From positions 72,903,121-72,967,120 of the forward strand of contig OX328128.1 of NCBI GenBank assembly GCA_946811695.1: a stretch of 64,000 nt of DNA, in the 5' to 3' direction. Shown here in pieces: positions 47,704 to 58,538 of the stretch. Both the position numbers and the translations under genes were made by a program. Within the stretch, counting starts at the first letter, position 1, and each line of letters begins with the position of its first letter. This DNA comes from Gonocerus acuteangulatus (taxonomy: Eukaryota > Arthropoda > Insecta > Hemiptera > Coreidae). The notes beneath the pieces were generated by a model that was given only the letters and a program-made list of their open reading frames with translations, ran no database searches and was not told the DNA's origin.

Positions 47704-47706
<3 letters not shown>

Positions 47707-47803
47707 ACTATTAACCACCGTTATTTTTTTCATCCCTGAGTTCTATAATATTTTCACTTCCAAATTGCGTCATCAATGTGATTAAGACAAACATAACGTA
47801 TCA

Positions 47804-48007
47804 TTGAATCAGACCATGCATGTCAGACAACAGCCAAAGGTCTTTGAAATCATATCTGGATCCATTAAGAGCAGACGGGACTTGTCAGAGATTGATGGAG
47901 CCCTGAAGTACCTGACAGCTACCACAGGTCACTCCGTTCAATGCAGCTGTATGGTAATTAGGAAGGAGGTAGGTAAGCAGTCGAAACACCGCATTGGTTA
48001 TTTTTAG
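47804..48007 (+). other. Protein-like open frame, family not recognised
   Basis: A 68-codon stretch (starting without a certain ATG) reads VRQQPKVFEIISGSIKSRRD then LSEIDGALKYLTATTGHSVQ, with better codon texture than nearby noise. No splice context stands out except a possible donor after ATTAG/GAAGG near 47960. I cannot name a family; it may be a transposon fragment. Confidence 0.2.
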
Positions 48008-50394
48008 CGTGTTCCTTTAAAGGGACAAAACGCCGCTTCTGATGGCCAGATGACGCAATCTGGAAGTGTTGTTTCAGAACACATGTTTGTGTGTGTGTAT
48101 GTCTGTGGTAGAGCGCTCGGCTAATGTTGTAGAACTTGAGGTCAAAACTCCTAAACATTTATCTCCAATAGTTGGATTCGCGGTCTCAGATCATCCCTAC
48201 GCCAACCCAGCCTTTAATTAAAATTAATGGGTTCCTGCTAAAAAATCAGGGAGTCGGTGCTTGGTACTTACCTCACTACCTTCTTAGTGTGCCAAATGAT
48301 AAAGAATCAGATATTTGTACAGAATTTCCCCTCTATACGCTCGCTACATATATGAATTAATGTTTCCTTACTTGACTGGTCTTTAAACAAATTTTGCGTA
48401 AACACTAAATTTATACTCTCTGGCCAATTTATTGATACTTCAAGAAACAGAAAGAATACACTTGCTCTGTTTCTTGTTTTCCGCTAACAACAAACAATTC
48501 TATAGGGGTCCTTGAGTGGCTTGTTAAATTGTAATCAATTACTGTAGTAGTCTGAGCTGAATGGATACTAAATGCAAAGCTGTGTTTTCTATCCCATTCC
48601 TTGCCATTACAGTCGACATCTTCCGCCGGTTTGTGATTTGAAATAATTCAAGCTGCTGTAACTAGGTTTTGTTCAATATTTTGTTTTCATTTTAAAATTG
48701 TTCTAACTCCAAAATATTTATTCGTCTGCAATAAAATTGTGACCGCTCATCCGTGGCTAATGAAATCTTAGAAATGTTGGCTATAAATTGAATGAAAATA
48801 TTGAGGAGCACTAAAGTTATGAATGGTTGAGTAATTTGAAACGACTAAAGATGGAACAAGGAACCTCGGTGTCCCGTGTCAAGAGAGTGTCGACTCCAGT
48901 CGGCTCTGTCTACTACTGCCATTGATTTACCTGCCCTCTCTATGAGTACTAGAGAATTGATGGGTGGGCACGAAAGGCCCCATCATGTGCTACTGAATAA
49001 TGTTTTTAACTATCAAGTTGGTCACAGTTTACTTATTTTCTTCCTACGGTTTCTTTCCTACGGTCAGATAGTTCTCAAAATGACGCTGAACGATTTGACG
49101 AGTTCTATGATCATATGGTCTCCTGAACGAAATTCCTGGCGTGCCAATCCAAACGGACGGTTCCTGGACCCAGATCCTCCAAGAAGGAATCCCTTGTTCC
49201 AGATGTGGCGTTTGATCTTGGTCATCTGCCCTGCTTAATCTATCCTCGGTGAATGCATTCCGCTGTCTGCTGGCGCCCGCAGTTATCAGATAGCCAGCCC
49301 CGGGTAGGTATCACCAATTAGACCTAGATATGAATACTGGACGCGCTCTGTTACTACAAATGGGACATAAATGGACTAGCTACTATTGCAAGACCTGCTC
49401 CATTTGAGCGCGTTTCCATAATTTTTATGATTTGGAAGGCTTTGTATAGACATTTTAATACAGGATTTTAGAATCCGAAATTTTACGGTGAACCACACTT
49501 GATTTCTTCAAAGTTATTTTATTTAATTAAAATAATCACAGTTACTTATAAAATCACTCGTACCCCTTCTCCGAAATAGACTCCTCATGGATACTGAGAC
49601 GTCGAAATTTCTATTCACCCTCTCCAGATTTCATTTTCAGGTTTTTCTCCGAACAACTAGGAGCTAAGAAACACATTTTCCTCAACGGCAGTTGTCATTT
49701 ACTTCAATTTGTTCTCTCAAATCCAGTCATTTTAGATGTGTTTGTTTTTCATTATTATACGCGCCTAATCTATGATTGACGTCTGAAATCAATCAATCCA
49801 TCGAGTTTGATTGAGTGTATTCGAACCTTGTTTTATTTCTGTAACATTGGGTCATTGTCGTATTTTTAGATCGGCTATGAAAACAATGACAGAACCTTAG
49901 TCTGATAATGTATTTTTTCTTATGTGTTTGATAAAAAGGCAAACAGTGAACGTTTAATCTTATTTGTTTGATTTTGATAAAGGACATATATGTAGGTGAT
50001 AAGAAGGTATATAGTGTCCTGGGGGATTAGGTGTTGCTTTCGAGGAGGTTTGTTGATATTAAATTGAAATATTGAAGTCTACAAATCTTAAATTAATATT
50101 GTTTATGGTATTGTAAATTTATCAAAGAGTGGTTGTAGTAGAGGTTTTGGAAAACAGATTTCGAAATTTTGTTGGGCTCAGTATCAGGCCCACCCGGCTT
50201 TTAATTATTTTGATGGGTACCTACAAAGGAGGAACATCAGGCGTCCAGACGATTCTACTGATCACACAATCTCCCAAGCATGCAGTGATTTAAAGAAACA
50301 GTTTCCTCTACAGTATCTGCCCCTGTGGGCCCTCTTGGGTTTTTATAGGGATAAAATATAAAATAAAGAAAGAAACTTATAGGACATTTATACG

Positions 50395-50445
50395 GTGCTA
50401 TTTTTTGTTTTGACATAAATGACAGTTAGTGGCCACGTGGTAGCT
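50395..50445 (-). repeat. SINE family B head
   Basis: Minus strand: ccacgtggccactaactgtc followed by atttatgtca, the same head as 52117, 52574 and 52941. Confidence 0.45.
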
Positions 50446-50942
50446 TAGAAGAAACCTCAGCGATCCCTTTAAACCGCTATGGAGAAGGTAATTGCTCCAT
50501 TTCAGTGCCTTAATCTGTAAGGGTGCTTTTTGGAGGTTCGAATGTATTAAGAAGCTAGCATTCTGAATGTTTTAAAGTAAATTTAAAAATTTTACTTTAC
50601 AATGTGGTTATACAGGATTTAAAAATTTTAATATTAGAAAAATGAATTTGTCAATTTGAGATTTGAACCTAGTTTGTCTGCTCTCCAAACGAAATCTAAA
50701 ACCTAGGCATTAGTAGACGCCTTAAATTCCCATAGTGTATATGGAGCTATGTAACTCACTTGGTTAAGGCACCTATAAGTTAAGTTTTCTTAAGTCAAAG
50801 ATTTGAAATTAAGTCTCTGGCGGTATATGGCATACTTTGTAGTATGATTTAGTTTAATATAAATCACTCCTTATTTAACGACTGTCAGCGTTTTATCACA
50901 TTCCAAAGAAATGTCAACTATTGTGATGAATATTTATATATA

Positions 50943-50945
<3 letters not shown>

Positions 50946-50989
<44 letters not shown>
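50946..50989. repeat. Poly-T run (about 43 T)
   Basis: Uninterrupted; faces the A-run at 51137, so the ~145 bp between them is bracketed by T-run and A-run. Confidence 0.93.
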
Positions 50990-50993
<4 letters not shown>

Positions 50994-51097
50994 ATTTACA
51001 TAGCATTCTCATATTAAACTGGCGGGTTCTTCAACAAGCAAAATCGGCCCACTCCAGACCCAAATCACAATTCTGCTCTTACTTTTTGTTGTATTAC

Positions 51098-51133
51098 ACT
51101 GGCCGGCGCTAATAGCCAAATAGTTGATGCGCC

Positions 51134-51195
<62 letters not shown>
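51098..51195 (+). repeat. 5S-type SINE tail with ~58-nt A-run
   Basis: ccggcgctaatagccaaata then gttgatgcgccgt and the A-run match the reversed tail at 37370 and the family A tail at 25160. No head is preserved. Confidence 0.75.
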
Positions 51196-51196
<1 letters not shown>

Positions 51197-52111
51197 ACAC
51201 TGGTCAAAGTGAATGATGTACTGTAAAAATTAAATATGTTTGCCCCCCGGAAGGGGGGTTTACTGTGAATCAAAATTTAATTTACCCGTAACGACTGGTA
51301 TTTTTTACTTAAATAATGAGGAATGAAAACAAATAAGCAATATAGCTCCTTAAGAAATTGTGTTTCACTCCAGATAAAGAAAAATACATTAATCATTGTG
51401 TCAGCTATTCATTGCAAATGTACAAAACCAAAACTATTTATGTTATTTTTTTATTTTTGTCGGCTAATTTAAGCACATTCTTAAGAAACGCGGCGTACAT
51501 GAACCAAATTTCCGAGAAATATGCTTAGTAATGTAGATCCTGGGTGACGGACGTTTTATTGTCTGGTTTCTTAATGTTATATTGTGATAGTTATCAATTA
51601 ATGGGCTACATTTATCCTAAATGGCACTAATTTTCCTGATTGAGTGTTTTTTTATAACTAATCTCCATCTGAATCGTTTTAGCATTATCAATAGATAAAA
51701 CTGCTCTCCGTTCAGTTAGTCGTGGAGTTCTGTCAATTTCGTGTCTTGGTTCTTTGAATGTGATGGAAATGCGCCACACAGCTGAATATTATCGTATTTT
51801 GAGACTGATCCGTAGTTCTTTACCACATTCACGTCGTAAAGTAATTAATTCTGCTTGTAGTTGGAGGCAGTTCTGTTGCCGATGCCATCTGCCTAATTGG
51901 ATCTATAGAAGACCTTGTGCTAGGCGCTCAAAGTTTTTGCTCAGGGTTTCTTCAGAATTTGATGCTCCTCAGAAGAAATCTGCACATTTCAGCCTTTACA
52001 ATCTATATCCATTTCTTCTTGTTCACAAGGTCTGTTATATGTGTTTATTATTAGTTATTTATTGTTAATGCCGATTATTTCTTAGTCGGTTTTAGGCGGG
52101 GATTATTTGTT

Positions 52112-53260
52112 GTTCAACGGGTGATAAACCACGTGGTCTTTATCTGTCATTCCATTCTGCCATGTTATTTATTTTTAACGTCCTTTTATTAATGAGATTT
52201 TTGGGATGCGTTATCTACTGGTAACAAGTATTTTTTCTGGCCAGGGGATGGGTGAACTATTCAAGGTAAATTCGTCATCTGCAAAAAGAATTGAACCTTC
52301 CACTTAAGTTAACGTAATTCTAAATCTGATTTAGTAATTTTTAACTCTTCAGTCCTATAACTTTTTTATACATATTATTCTCATATTTAATCGGCTTGTT
52401 TAACGATTTTTATGTAACTTTCCATGTTCATAGAACGGATCTGTAGGGCGAGTTATCTTCCTTTTTAAAGATAGTGTTTTTTTCCAAAGAAAAGCCACTA
52501 ACTCTAATGGGAGTCGAACTCCTCGTGTCATTTTGACTACGTGTAAGTATTTATTTATTTTGATTTGTTCAGACAACGTGGTCACGAACTGTCATTCTCA
52601 TCATTCCGAGGTTGTGGGATACGAGGGTTGGTGATAGAATCCTCGCTAGAAAAGGGTGGTATCCTGCAGATAAACTATCTAAGAATGTCTGTCATTTATG
52701 AAAGGGCGTTAATTCTTCTAAAATTTAAGTCACCGAATTGAGGATTGTTATCGGGTTTCCCGTTGTGCTATCGCAGTTTGAATCAATGTAATCTTCGGAC
52801 GAATTAGCGTGCTAAGCTTTTATAACAAGCCTGCCAGCCCATAAAACGGGAAAATGTTTGAATTACTGAGTTACATCATGATTCATAAACTCATAATGCC
52901 ATTAAGCCAACTTCTAAATATTTATGAGATTGCTTTATTGGGACCACGTGGATATCAACTGTCATTCAAATCAGCCAGACCCCAATAGATCTACCGAATA
53001 TTAACTGTGTTCGAAAAATTAAATTCTTATTTCAAATTGCAACTGCACGAAATACTCTAATATTTTATAGAACGTTGTCTCCCTTCTTACTGGGAATCCA
53101 ACCCAAACCGTAGGCAAGAAGAGGTCACGCCATATATGCTCTGTCAACTACCCTCTATCTATCTTATTTTCATTATTTTGGAGAAACTGCTGTTTTTATT
53201 TCACAAAATCATAAGTCGTGGACTCTTCTTAAACCACGTGGTCTCCAACTGTCTTCAAGA
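52112..53260 (+). repeat. Four SINE family B heads
   Basis: Heads at about 52117, 52574, 52941 and 53229 share accacgtgg, a short variable stretch, and aactgtcattc. Only the one at 52574 keeps a body and tail. The palindromic CACGTG core recurs in each. Confidence 0.5.
52571..52735 (+). mobile_element. SINE family B, complete copy
   Basis: Head acaacgtggtcacgaactgt and cattctcatcattccg, a B-box position gaggttgtgggatacgag, the central block agaaaagggtggtatcctgc, and the tail gaaagggcgttaattctt ending in taaaattt. Most divergent positions are in the B box, so pol III transcription is unlikely now. Confidence 0.6.
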
Positions 53261-53671
53261 TACTAAATCATCTATTTCTGACACTCGGTTTTTCTTTGCG
53301 ACCAGGAACATTTACAGACAAGTAGCTCTGAGTATTAGGTTTCAGTGACGTAATAAATGGTTTAAAAACACGACCTTACCGTTTATTTGAGATCTCTGCT
53401 TGATTTGTAGGTTATACAGTTCATATTTCTTTAATTTCCCGCTTCTTTTGTACGATTTTGGTAAAGGAAGGCCTGACGTAACATCCGCTTTTTGCACTGT
53501 TTTGAAGGAGCACAGCTATTTTCCTGGCCCCTTTGTCTTGTATTTTTTTTCTCCCCTCTGTTATGAATGTGTGGGTTTGCCAAACTCTTCCGCGACAAGG
53601 TCGACAACCCCTCTCTCCTTGTTCTCAGCTGGGAATAAACTAGACACACTCGAGTACCCTCACCAGCTGGC

Positions 53672-53680
53672 CTCTCTCTC

Positions 53681-53750
<70 letters not shown>
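53672..53750. repeat. (TC)n followed by (AC)n microsatellite
   Basis: About 30 TC units with an early interruption, then eight AC units. Confidence 0.95.
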
Positions 53751-54556
53751 AATATATGTTCACTACTCCAAAAGTAACTAAAGTTTTTCCAACTTAATCC
53801 GCCGTTATAAAATTCCGCGATAGTTCAAAATCTTCTAAAATTCTAGTCAAAATCGTTTATAGACATCAAGTTGATAGTAGTTTCATTCGATTCCTGACCT
53901 CAACTCTCCTATACAAAGAGTAATCATTCAAGTAGAACACCTTTTGTTTCAAACTACTTTATTTAAACCACTACTACTTTTTACTTTAATTTAATGCTAA
54001 CCATGTTTTGAGATTTTTATTGTACCTCATTAGAGACTTCTCTTAGGAAGACCTTTGGTCATGTGTTACCAATGGAAGCAGCCGTAATAGTGCCACAGGG
54101 CCGATGCTTTTCGATAGGATCATAATTTGTCTCCAGAGTATCCTTAATTAATTCCAGTCTCAAGAAAGAAGCTAATATTTTTGAGTCGTCTATATTATAA
54201 TTAAAATTAATTTCCGTTATTCTAAAGAAATATTTGTATATAAGGCATTTTGAAATCCTAATAAGAATGCCCTCCTAAGATAAGCGTAATTTTTTATTCG
54301 TGTCAAAGAGGTTGAAAAAGTTCTATAAAGCATCAACATCACTGCTGTTGAGCGATCCTCGCTGGGAGAGGTTATTATGACGTCATTGCTCAGTGATGAC
54401 ATAAGCAGATCTCTTTTCCACGGATCTCTGAGCATCAAAGACACGCTGTGGGAATCCCCATGGTTCAATTATATCATAGTCAAACCCTACGGGCGGAGTG
54501 GGGTGTATAAACATATTCGCATATGCATATATATATATATATATATATTTTTGTGT

Positions 54557-54745
54557 GTGTGTAACGGGGTATCAACATTAGGGCTATTAACGCCGCGCTT
54601 CTACAGGTTGCCGCCCTTTTCTATAATGCCAACAGCACGTGGTCGGTCACCCATTCAGGTACTGACCACGCCCGACGTTGCTTAACTTTGGTAATCTACG
54701 GGAACCGGTGCATTCAACGTGGCTATGGCCGTTGCCTATCTCGCA
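54557..54745 (-). mobile_element. 5S rRNA-derived SINE, best preserved head
   Basis: Minus strand: ggcaacggccatagccac, gttgaatgcaccggttcccg, aaagttaagcaacgtcgggc, gtggtcagtacctgaatggg and tgaccgaccacgtgctgtt track 5S rRNA (GGCCATACCACCCTGAACGC ... GGTTAGTACTTGGATGGG) over ~110 bp, including the internal A-box/C-box promoter region. Then ggcattatagaaaagggcgg, caacctgtagaagcgcggc and gttaatagccct. It is on the strand opposite the host gene. Confidence 0.8.
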
Positions 54746-54839
54746 TATTCACTTGAATTTTGTTAACCAAAGAGGTACACCATCTTAATAAGAATATATT
54801 TCTTATTAATGCGGCTTTGGTATTTCTGAATTTGCCTGT

Positions 54840-54842
54840 CTA

Positions 54843-54878
<36 letters not shown>
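54840..54878. repeat. (TA)n microsatellite
   Basis: About 18 TA units with one TATG interruption. Confidence 0.9.
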
Positions 54879-54880
<2 letters not shown>

Positions 54881-54984
54881 GTGATTACTTAAATGGTAAA
54901 TTTAAAGCGATTGCAATTAATAAATTCTCTTTATAAGTTTAAGATTTGATTATAATGAAATCTTAAACTTGTTGAAAGCAAGGA

Positions 54985-55309
54985 TAATTTATTACTTGAA
55001 CTCATTTTAAATTTGAGTTCAAGACGGGGTTTCACAAGACGGGAAGAAGTAGTATTAACCAGGCTTAGAATTGGACACTGCTTACTGACTCATGGATATC
55101 TAATGCAAAATATAGACAGACCAAGATGCATACATTGCAACTAGGATCGTACAGTGACTCACATATCAATAGGCAATTTTCAAATACCATTTACCTTACG
55201 TGACATATTATCACAAGATAACCCTTACATCATCGCTGTATTCCAATATTTAAAGTCAAACGACATATACTCTGTACTCTACAATTTAATGAAATCGATT
55301 ACAATTTAA
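54985..55309 (+). pseudogene. LINE C-terminal fragment
   Basis: The frame reads RRGFTRREEVVLTRLRIGHC then LLTHGYLM ... PRCIHCN-stop-DRTVTHI, the RLRIGH..LTH.YL...C..C....T..H signature found at the C-terminus of many LINE proteins. An in-frame TAG follows the second Cys. The frame then runs on (SQDNPYIIAVFQYLKSN) to TAA at 55307-55309. It ends beside (TA)n at 55328. No 5' part is present. Confidence 0.7.
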
Positions 55310-55327
55310 ATATAATATAGCTTTAAT

Positions 55328-55371
<44 letters not shown>
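55328..55371. repeat. (TA)n microsatellite at the left edge of the Penelope pair
   Basis: About 21 TA units between the LINE relic and the inverted Penelope copy. A matching array (58542-58600) bounds the right edge. Confidence 0.93.
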
Positions 55372-55378
<7 letters not shown>

Positions 55379-56258
55379 TTTTAAGCTACTTCGCTGGGAA
55401 TTAAATGTGTTGTTCATTCGGCATCTGTCTCCAGCGGTCTTGCTCCTCCTGTCATCGCAATATTTCGCCGGATTCCTCTCCGGCTTCTTCAAGCAGTCAT
55501 TCATCCTTGCTGGTCGGTAAGGGAATCCTTGGTCTGGGCTCCCTTTATACGCCTTGGACGGAGATTGTGCGAGCCAATAAGTTTGGGGGGCTGTGGGCCA
55601 ATGGGGAGTCGACTGTCTCCGTCCGCTTCTTCAGTTGTCCGTTCGGGGCGCTGATGGTCTTGTGTGGGTGGCTTGACTTCTATCCTCTTCATGATGGGCC
55701 GCCATGTGTTGGAGAGGATGAGTCCATCTTCTCTATTGAAATTGGCCGGATACTTCTGGATTTCAATCGCCTCCCTGATTTGTCTTCTAGTCAGTGCGTC
55801 TTCTTTTGCTAAGGTCTTGGCTTGATCAACGAGGATTTGCTTGGGGCACTCTTCTCCGTGTGTTGCCACTGCAGAGTATTTCGTGCGTCCCAGCCTGTAG
55901 TCAGCAGCGTGCTGTCCAATCCGGGTGGCTACCTTCTTCCCTGTCTGTCCTATATACACCTTCCCACAGTCGCACGGTAGAAGGTATACACCCTGGTCTT
56001 GTAGCCGCTGCTTATCCTTGCTTTTGCTCAGCCAATCCCCAATCTTGTTTAGCGGTTTGTAGGCGACCCCTATTTCATGTTTCCTGAACAATCTGCCTAA
56101 ATGTTCGCTGACACCACTGACGTATGGCAGGGTAATTCTGCGTCGTTGTTCTGTTTCTCTCGTAATGTTTTCATCTCGGTGTCGATCCTTCGCTGTCCTT
56201 ATAGTCCGGGCCAATTTCTTCCTGTCATAACCATTGCTGGCTAAGTCCTCTGTTAATT
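55372..56258 (-). mobile_element. Inverted, 5'-truncated Penelope-like copy
   Basis: Runs on the minus strand from the 3' end near 55372 to a breakpoint near 56258, where it meets the direct copy head-to-head. Apart from a few substitutions and an 8-bp deletion near 55526 it matches the direct copy over the shared part. It extends about 35 bp further at the 3' end (ttaattcccagcgaagtagc) than the direct copy. Confidence 0.92.
55501..56258 (-). pseudogene. Penelope-like GIY-YIG endonuclease half, truncated copy
   Basis: The frame is open from the junction and encodes the linker after the RT and the complete GIY-YIG domain (GVYLLPCDCGKVYIGQTGKK). Residues differ from the direct copy at few positions (for example HAADYRL for HAVDYRL and LVDQAK for LFDQAK). 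An 8-bp deletion shifts the last residues to DSLTDQQG-stop. With no RT and no start codon of its own, it cannot make a working element protein. Confidence 0.88.
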
Positions 56259-58452
56259 TCTTTTCGGCGAAAAGAAAACGAAAAAATGGGACAAATTGAC
56301 GCGAAACTCAAATTTGGTGGCCCTCAAAAGGGTCGTTGATGATGATTTTTCCCAACAACAACCACACCCGCCAGTGGACCGAAAAGTTATTGTAAACCTG
56401 GCTGGTATTGAGTTGTCTCAGGAAGCCACAGAAGTCCTTGAAAAAGGCATGAATTTCGCTGTGGCACCAAAACGCAACCCGACGGAGGAACTGGTAACCA
56501 GCATCGAGGCCGCTCTTTTCCGGATGGACAATGACAAGGCTGAAACGATCAGGTTAGAAGCTGCCCACCTCGTCGGAAGAGCCAGGCCACCGAAAGACAA
56601 CTTAACACCAGCCCAAAGAAAAGCCTTATGTGATCTGAGGAAGAGGGAAGACGTCTTAATCACAAAGGCTGACAAAGGAAATGTGACAGTTATCCTCAAC
56701 AAAACATCCTATGAAGACAAAATGGAAGGCTTACTGTCCATAGACACCTACGAGAAGAACATAAAGGACCCCACCAAGCGAATTGAAAACCAAATAAATA
56801 AAATCTTAAAGGAGAAGATAAAAGATAAGGCACGAATCGCAGAGATGGCCCCCGGTGACTCCAGAATACCACGGATCTATGGTTTACCAAAAATCCACAA
56901 AGAAGGAGCACCCCTGAGGCCTATAGTTTCCATGATTGGAGCGCCCACGTACAGAGCCAGCAAGGTGCTGGCAAAAGCTCTGAAACCTCACACAGGCCAG
57001 TCCTTTTCGGCTGTACGAAATTCAATTCACTTGGTGGAAATCCTAAAAAACACAAGGCTCGAAGAAGGAGATCTGATGGTGAGCTTTGATGTGGAGTCCC
57101 TCTTCACCAACCTTCCAGCTAAAGATGCTACCCAGATCATTAAGGACGATGAATTCCTGGAGGGAGGGATGATGGAACTAGCTGAACTAGTTCTAACTTC
57201 CTGCTACATCCAGTACAAGGGAATCATCTATAAGCAGAAGGATGGAGTGGCCATGGGCAGTCCCCTATCACCAGTTGTGGCTGACATTTTCATGGAGGAC
57301 TTCGAAAGGCGATTGATCGAGGGCACAGAACACAAACCGAAGCTTTGGCTACGATATGTGGACGATGTCTTCGCAATCTGGCAGCACGGTGCAGAGGAAC
57401 TCAAAAAATTCCTTCATCTGATGAACAACTCGCACCCAGCCATCAGATTTACCGTCGAAGAAGAGAAGGACGGCAGATTGCCTTTCCTAGACCTCCTGAT
57501 CATAAAGGGACCCAACGGGAAATTGGAACACACGGTCTATCGGAAACCCATGGCCACAGGAAGATACCTGCACGCCGATTCTCACCATCACATGGCGCAA
57601 AAAACAGGAGTGACGAAAACACTAGCACATAGAGCTATATCCCTGTGCAGCAATGAAACACTCTTAAGAGCAGAGCTGGAACAATTAACAGAGGACTTAG
57701 CCAGCAATGGTTATGACAGGAAGAAATTGGCCCGGACTATAAGGACAGCGAAGGATCGACACCGAGATGAAAACATTACGAGAGAAACAGAACAACGACG
57801 CAGAATTACCCTGCCATACGTCAGTGGTGTCAGCGAACATTTAGGCAGATTGTTCAGGAAACATGAAATAGGGGTCGCCTACAAACCGCTAAACAAGATT
57901 GGGGATTGGCTGAGCAAAAGCAAGGATAAGCAGCGGCTACAAGACCAGGGTGTATACCTTCTACCGTGCGACTGTGGGAAGGTGTATATAGGACAGACAG
58001 GGAAGAAGGTAGCCACCCGGATTGGACAGCACGCTGTTGACTACAGGCTGGGACGCACGAAATACTCTGCAGTGGCAACACACGGAGAAGAGTGCCCCAA
58101 GCAAATCCTCTTTGATCAAGCCAAGACCTTGGCAAAAGAAGACGCACTGACTAGAAGACAAATCAGGGAGGCGATTGAAATCCAGAAGTATCCGGCCAAT
58201 TTCAATAGAGAAGATGGACTCATCCTCTCCAACACATGGCGGCCCATCATGAAGAGGATAGAAGTCAAGCCACCCACACAAGACCATCAGCGCCCCGAAC
58301 GGACAACTGAAGAAGCGGACGGAGACAGTCGACTCCCCATTGGCCCACAGCCCCCCAAACTTATTGGCTCGCACAATCTCCGTCCAAGGCGTATAAAGGG
58401 AGCCCAGACCAAGGACGGACTCATTCCCTTACCGACCAGCAAGGATGAATGA
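56257..58452 (+). CDS. Penelope-like element protein: reverse transcriptase + GIY-YIG endonuclease (N-terminally truncated)
   Basis: One uninterrupted frame of ~730 codons. The frame stays open back to the junction with the inverted copy (TAA at 56254-56256 lies in that copy), and no ATG precedes the domain start, so the N-terminus was lost by 5' truncation; the first ATG is about 50 codons in. Counting from 56296: a PLE-type N-terminal region; RT motifs GLPKIHKEGAPLRPIVS (residue ~196 on), FDVES (~264), GVAMGSPLSP (~317) and catalytic YVDD (354-357); a linker; then GIY-YIG endonuclease with GVY (552-554), CDCG and VYIGQTG (563-569) and a conserved Arg near 575. Penelope-like elements prime reverse transcription with nicked DNA using this endonuclease. 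The intact frame suggests recent activity of a sister copy. Confidence 0.95.
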   Translation, partial: FLFGEKKTKKWDKLTRNSNLVALKRVVDDDFSQQQPHPPVDRKVIVNLAGIELSQEATEVLEKGMNFAVAPKRNPTEELVTSIEAALFRMDNDKAETIRLEAAHLVGRARPPKDNLTPAQRKALCDLRKREDVLITKADKGNVTVILNKTSYEDKMEGLLSIDTYEKNIKDPTKRIENQINKILKEKIKDKARIAEMAPGDSRIPRIYGLPKIHKEGAPLRPIVSMIGAPTYRASKVLAKALKPHTGQSFSAVRNSIHLVEILKNTRLEEGDLMVSFDVESLFTNLPAKDATQIIKDDEFLEGGMMELAELVLTSCYIQYKGIIYKQKDGVAMGSPLSPVVADIFMEDFERRLIEGTEHKPKLWLRYVDDVFAIWQHGAEELKKFLHLMNNSHPAIRFTVEEEKDGRLPFLDLLIIKGPNGKLEHTVYRKPMATGRYLHADSHHHMAQKTGVTKTLAHRAISLCSNETLLRAELEQLTEDLASNGYDRKKLARTIRTAKDRHRDENITRETEQRRRITLPYVSGVSEHLGRLFRKHEIGVAYKPLNKIGDWLSKSKDKQRLQDQGVYLLPCDCGKVYIGQTGKKVATRIGQHAVDYRLGRTKYSAVATHGEECPKQILFDQAKTLAKEDALTRRQIREAIEIQKYPANFNREDGLILSNTWRPIMKRIEVKPPTQDHQRPERTTEEADGDSRLPIGPQPPKLIGSHNLRPRRIKGAQTKDGLIPLPTSKDE

Positions 58453-58538
58453 CTGCTTGAAGAAGCCGGAGAGGAATCCGGCGAAATATTGCGATGACAG
58501 GAGGAGCAAGACCGCTGGAGACAGATGCCGAATGAACA

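Larger units (their letters stand above)
46960..47765 (-). repeat. Diverged family X copy, reversed, with a nested element
   Basis: Minus strand order matches family X: aataacggtggtt, a (TA)n run (47659-47703), a gttcgttaacaggcggaatt block, attcgcgcgaaataaat, and further in a cgagatattgcag/aagcttactaaat equivalent. Much more diverged than copies 1 and 2. A small inverted-repeat element interrupts it at 47175-47398. Confidence 0.6.

Noticed and set aside
48095..48160. tRNA-like A box (ggtagagcgctcggct)
   Set aside because: The B-box position is degenerate and no tail or flanking duplication is visible; a similar weak case near 60585 was left out for the same reason.
48876..49238. 120-codon open frame
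   Set aside because: No recognised motif; the ctctatgagtac part recurs in altered form near 37990, suggesting repeat DNA.
51754..52068. 104-codon open frame
   Set aside because: Arg/Cys-rich with no recognisable domain, no splice context and no repeats of it elsewhere in the window; not supported as a gene.
54630..54735. Functional 5S rRNA gene
   Set aside because: Block order is preserved but many positions differ from 5S, there is no T-run terminator at the gene end, and a SINE tail follows.
55405..56087. Plus-strand frames of 135 and 97 codons in the inverted Penelope copy, and minus-strand frames at 57854-58374
   Set aside because: They are antisense shadows of the GIY-YIG coding region; the same shadows appear at both copies.
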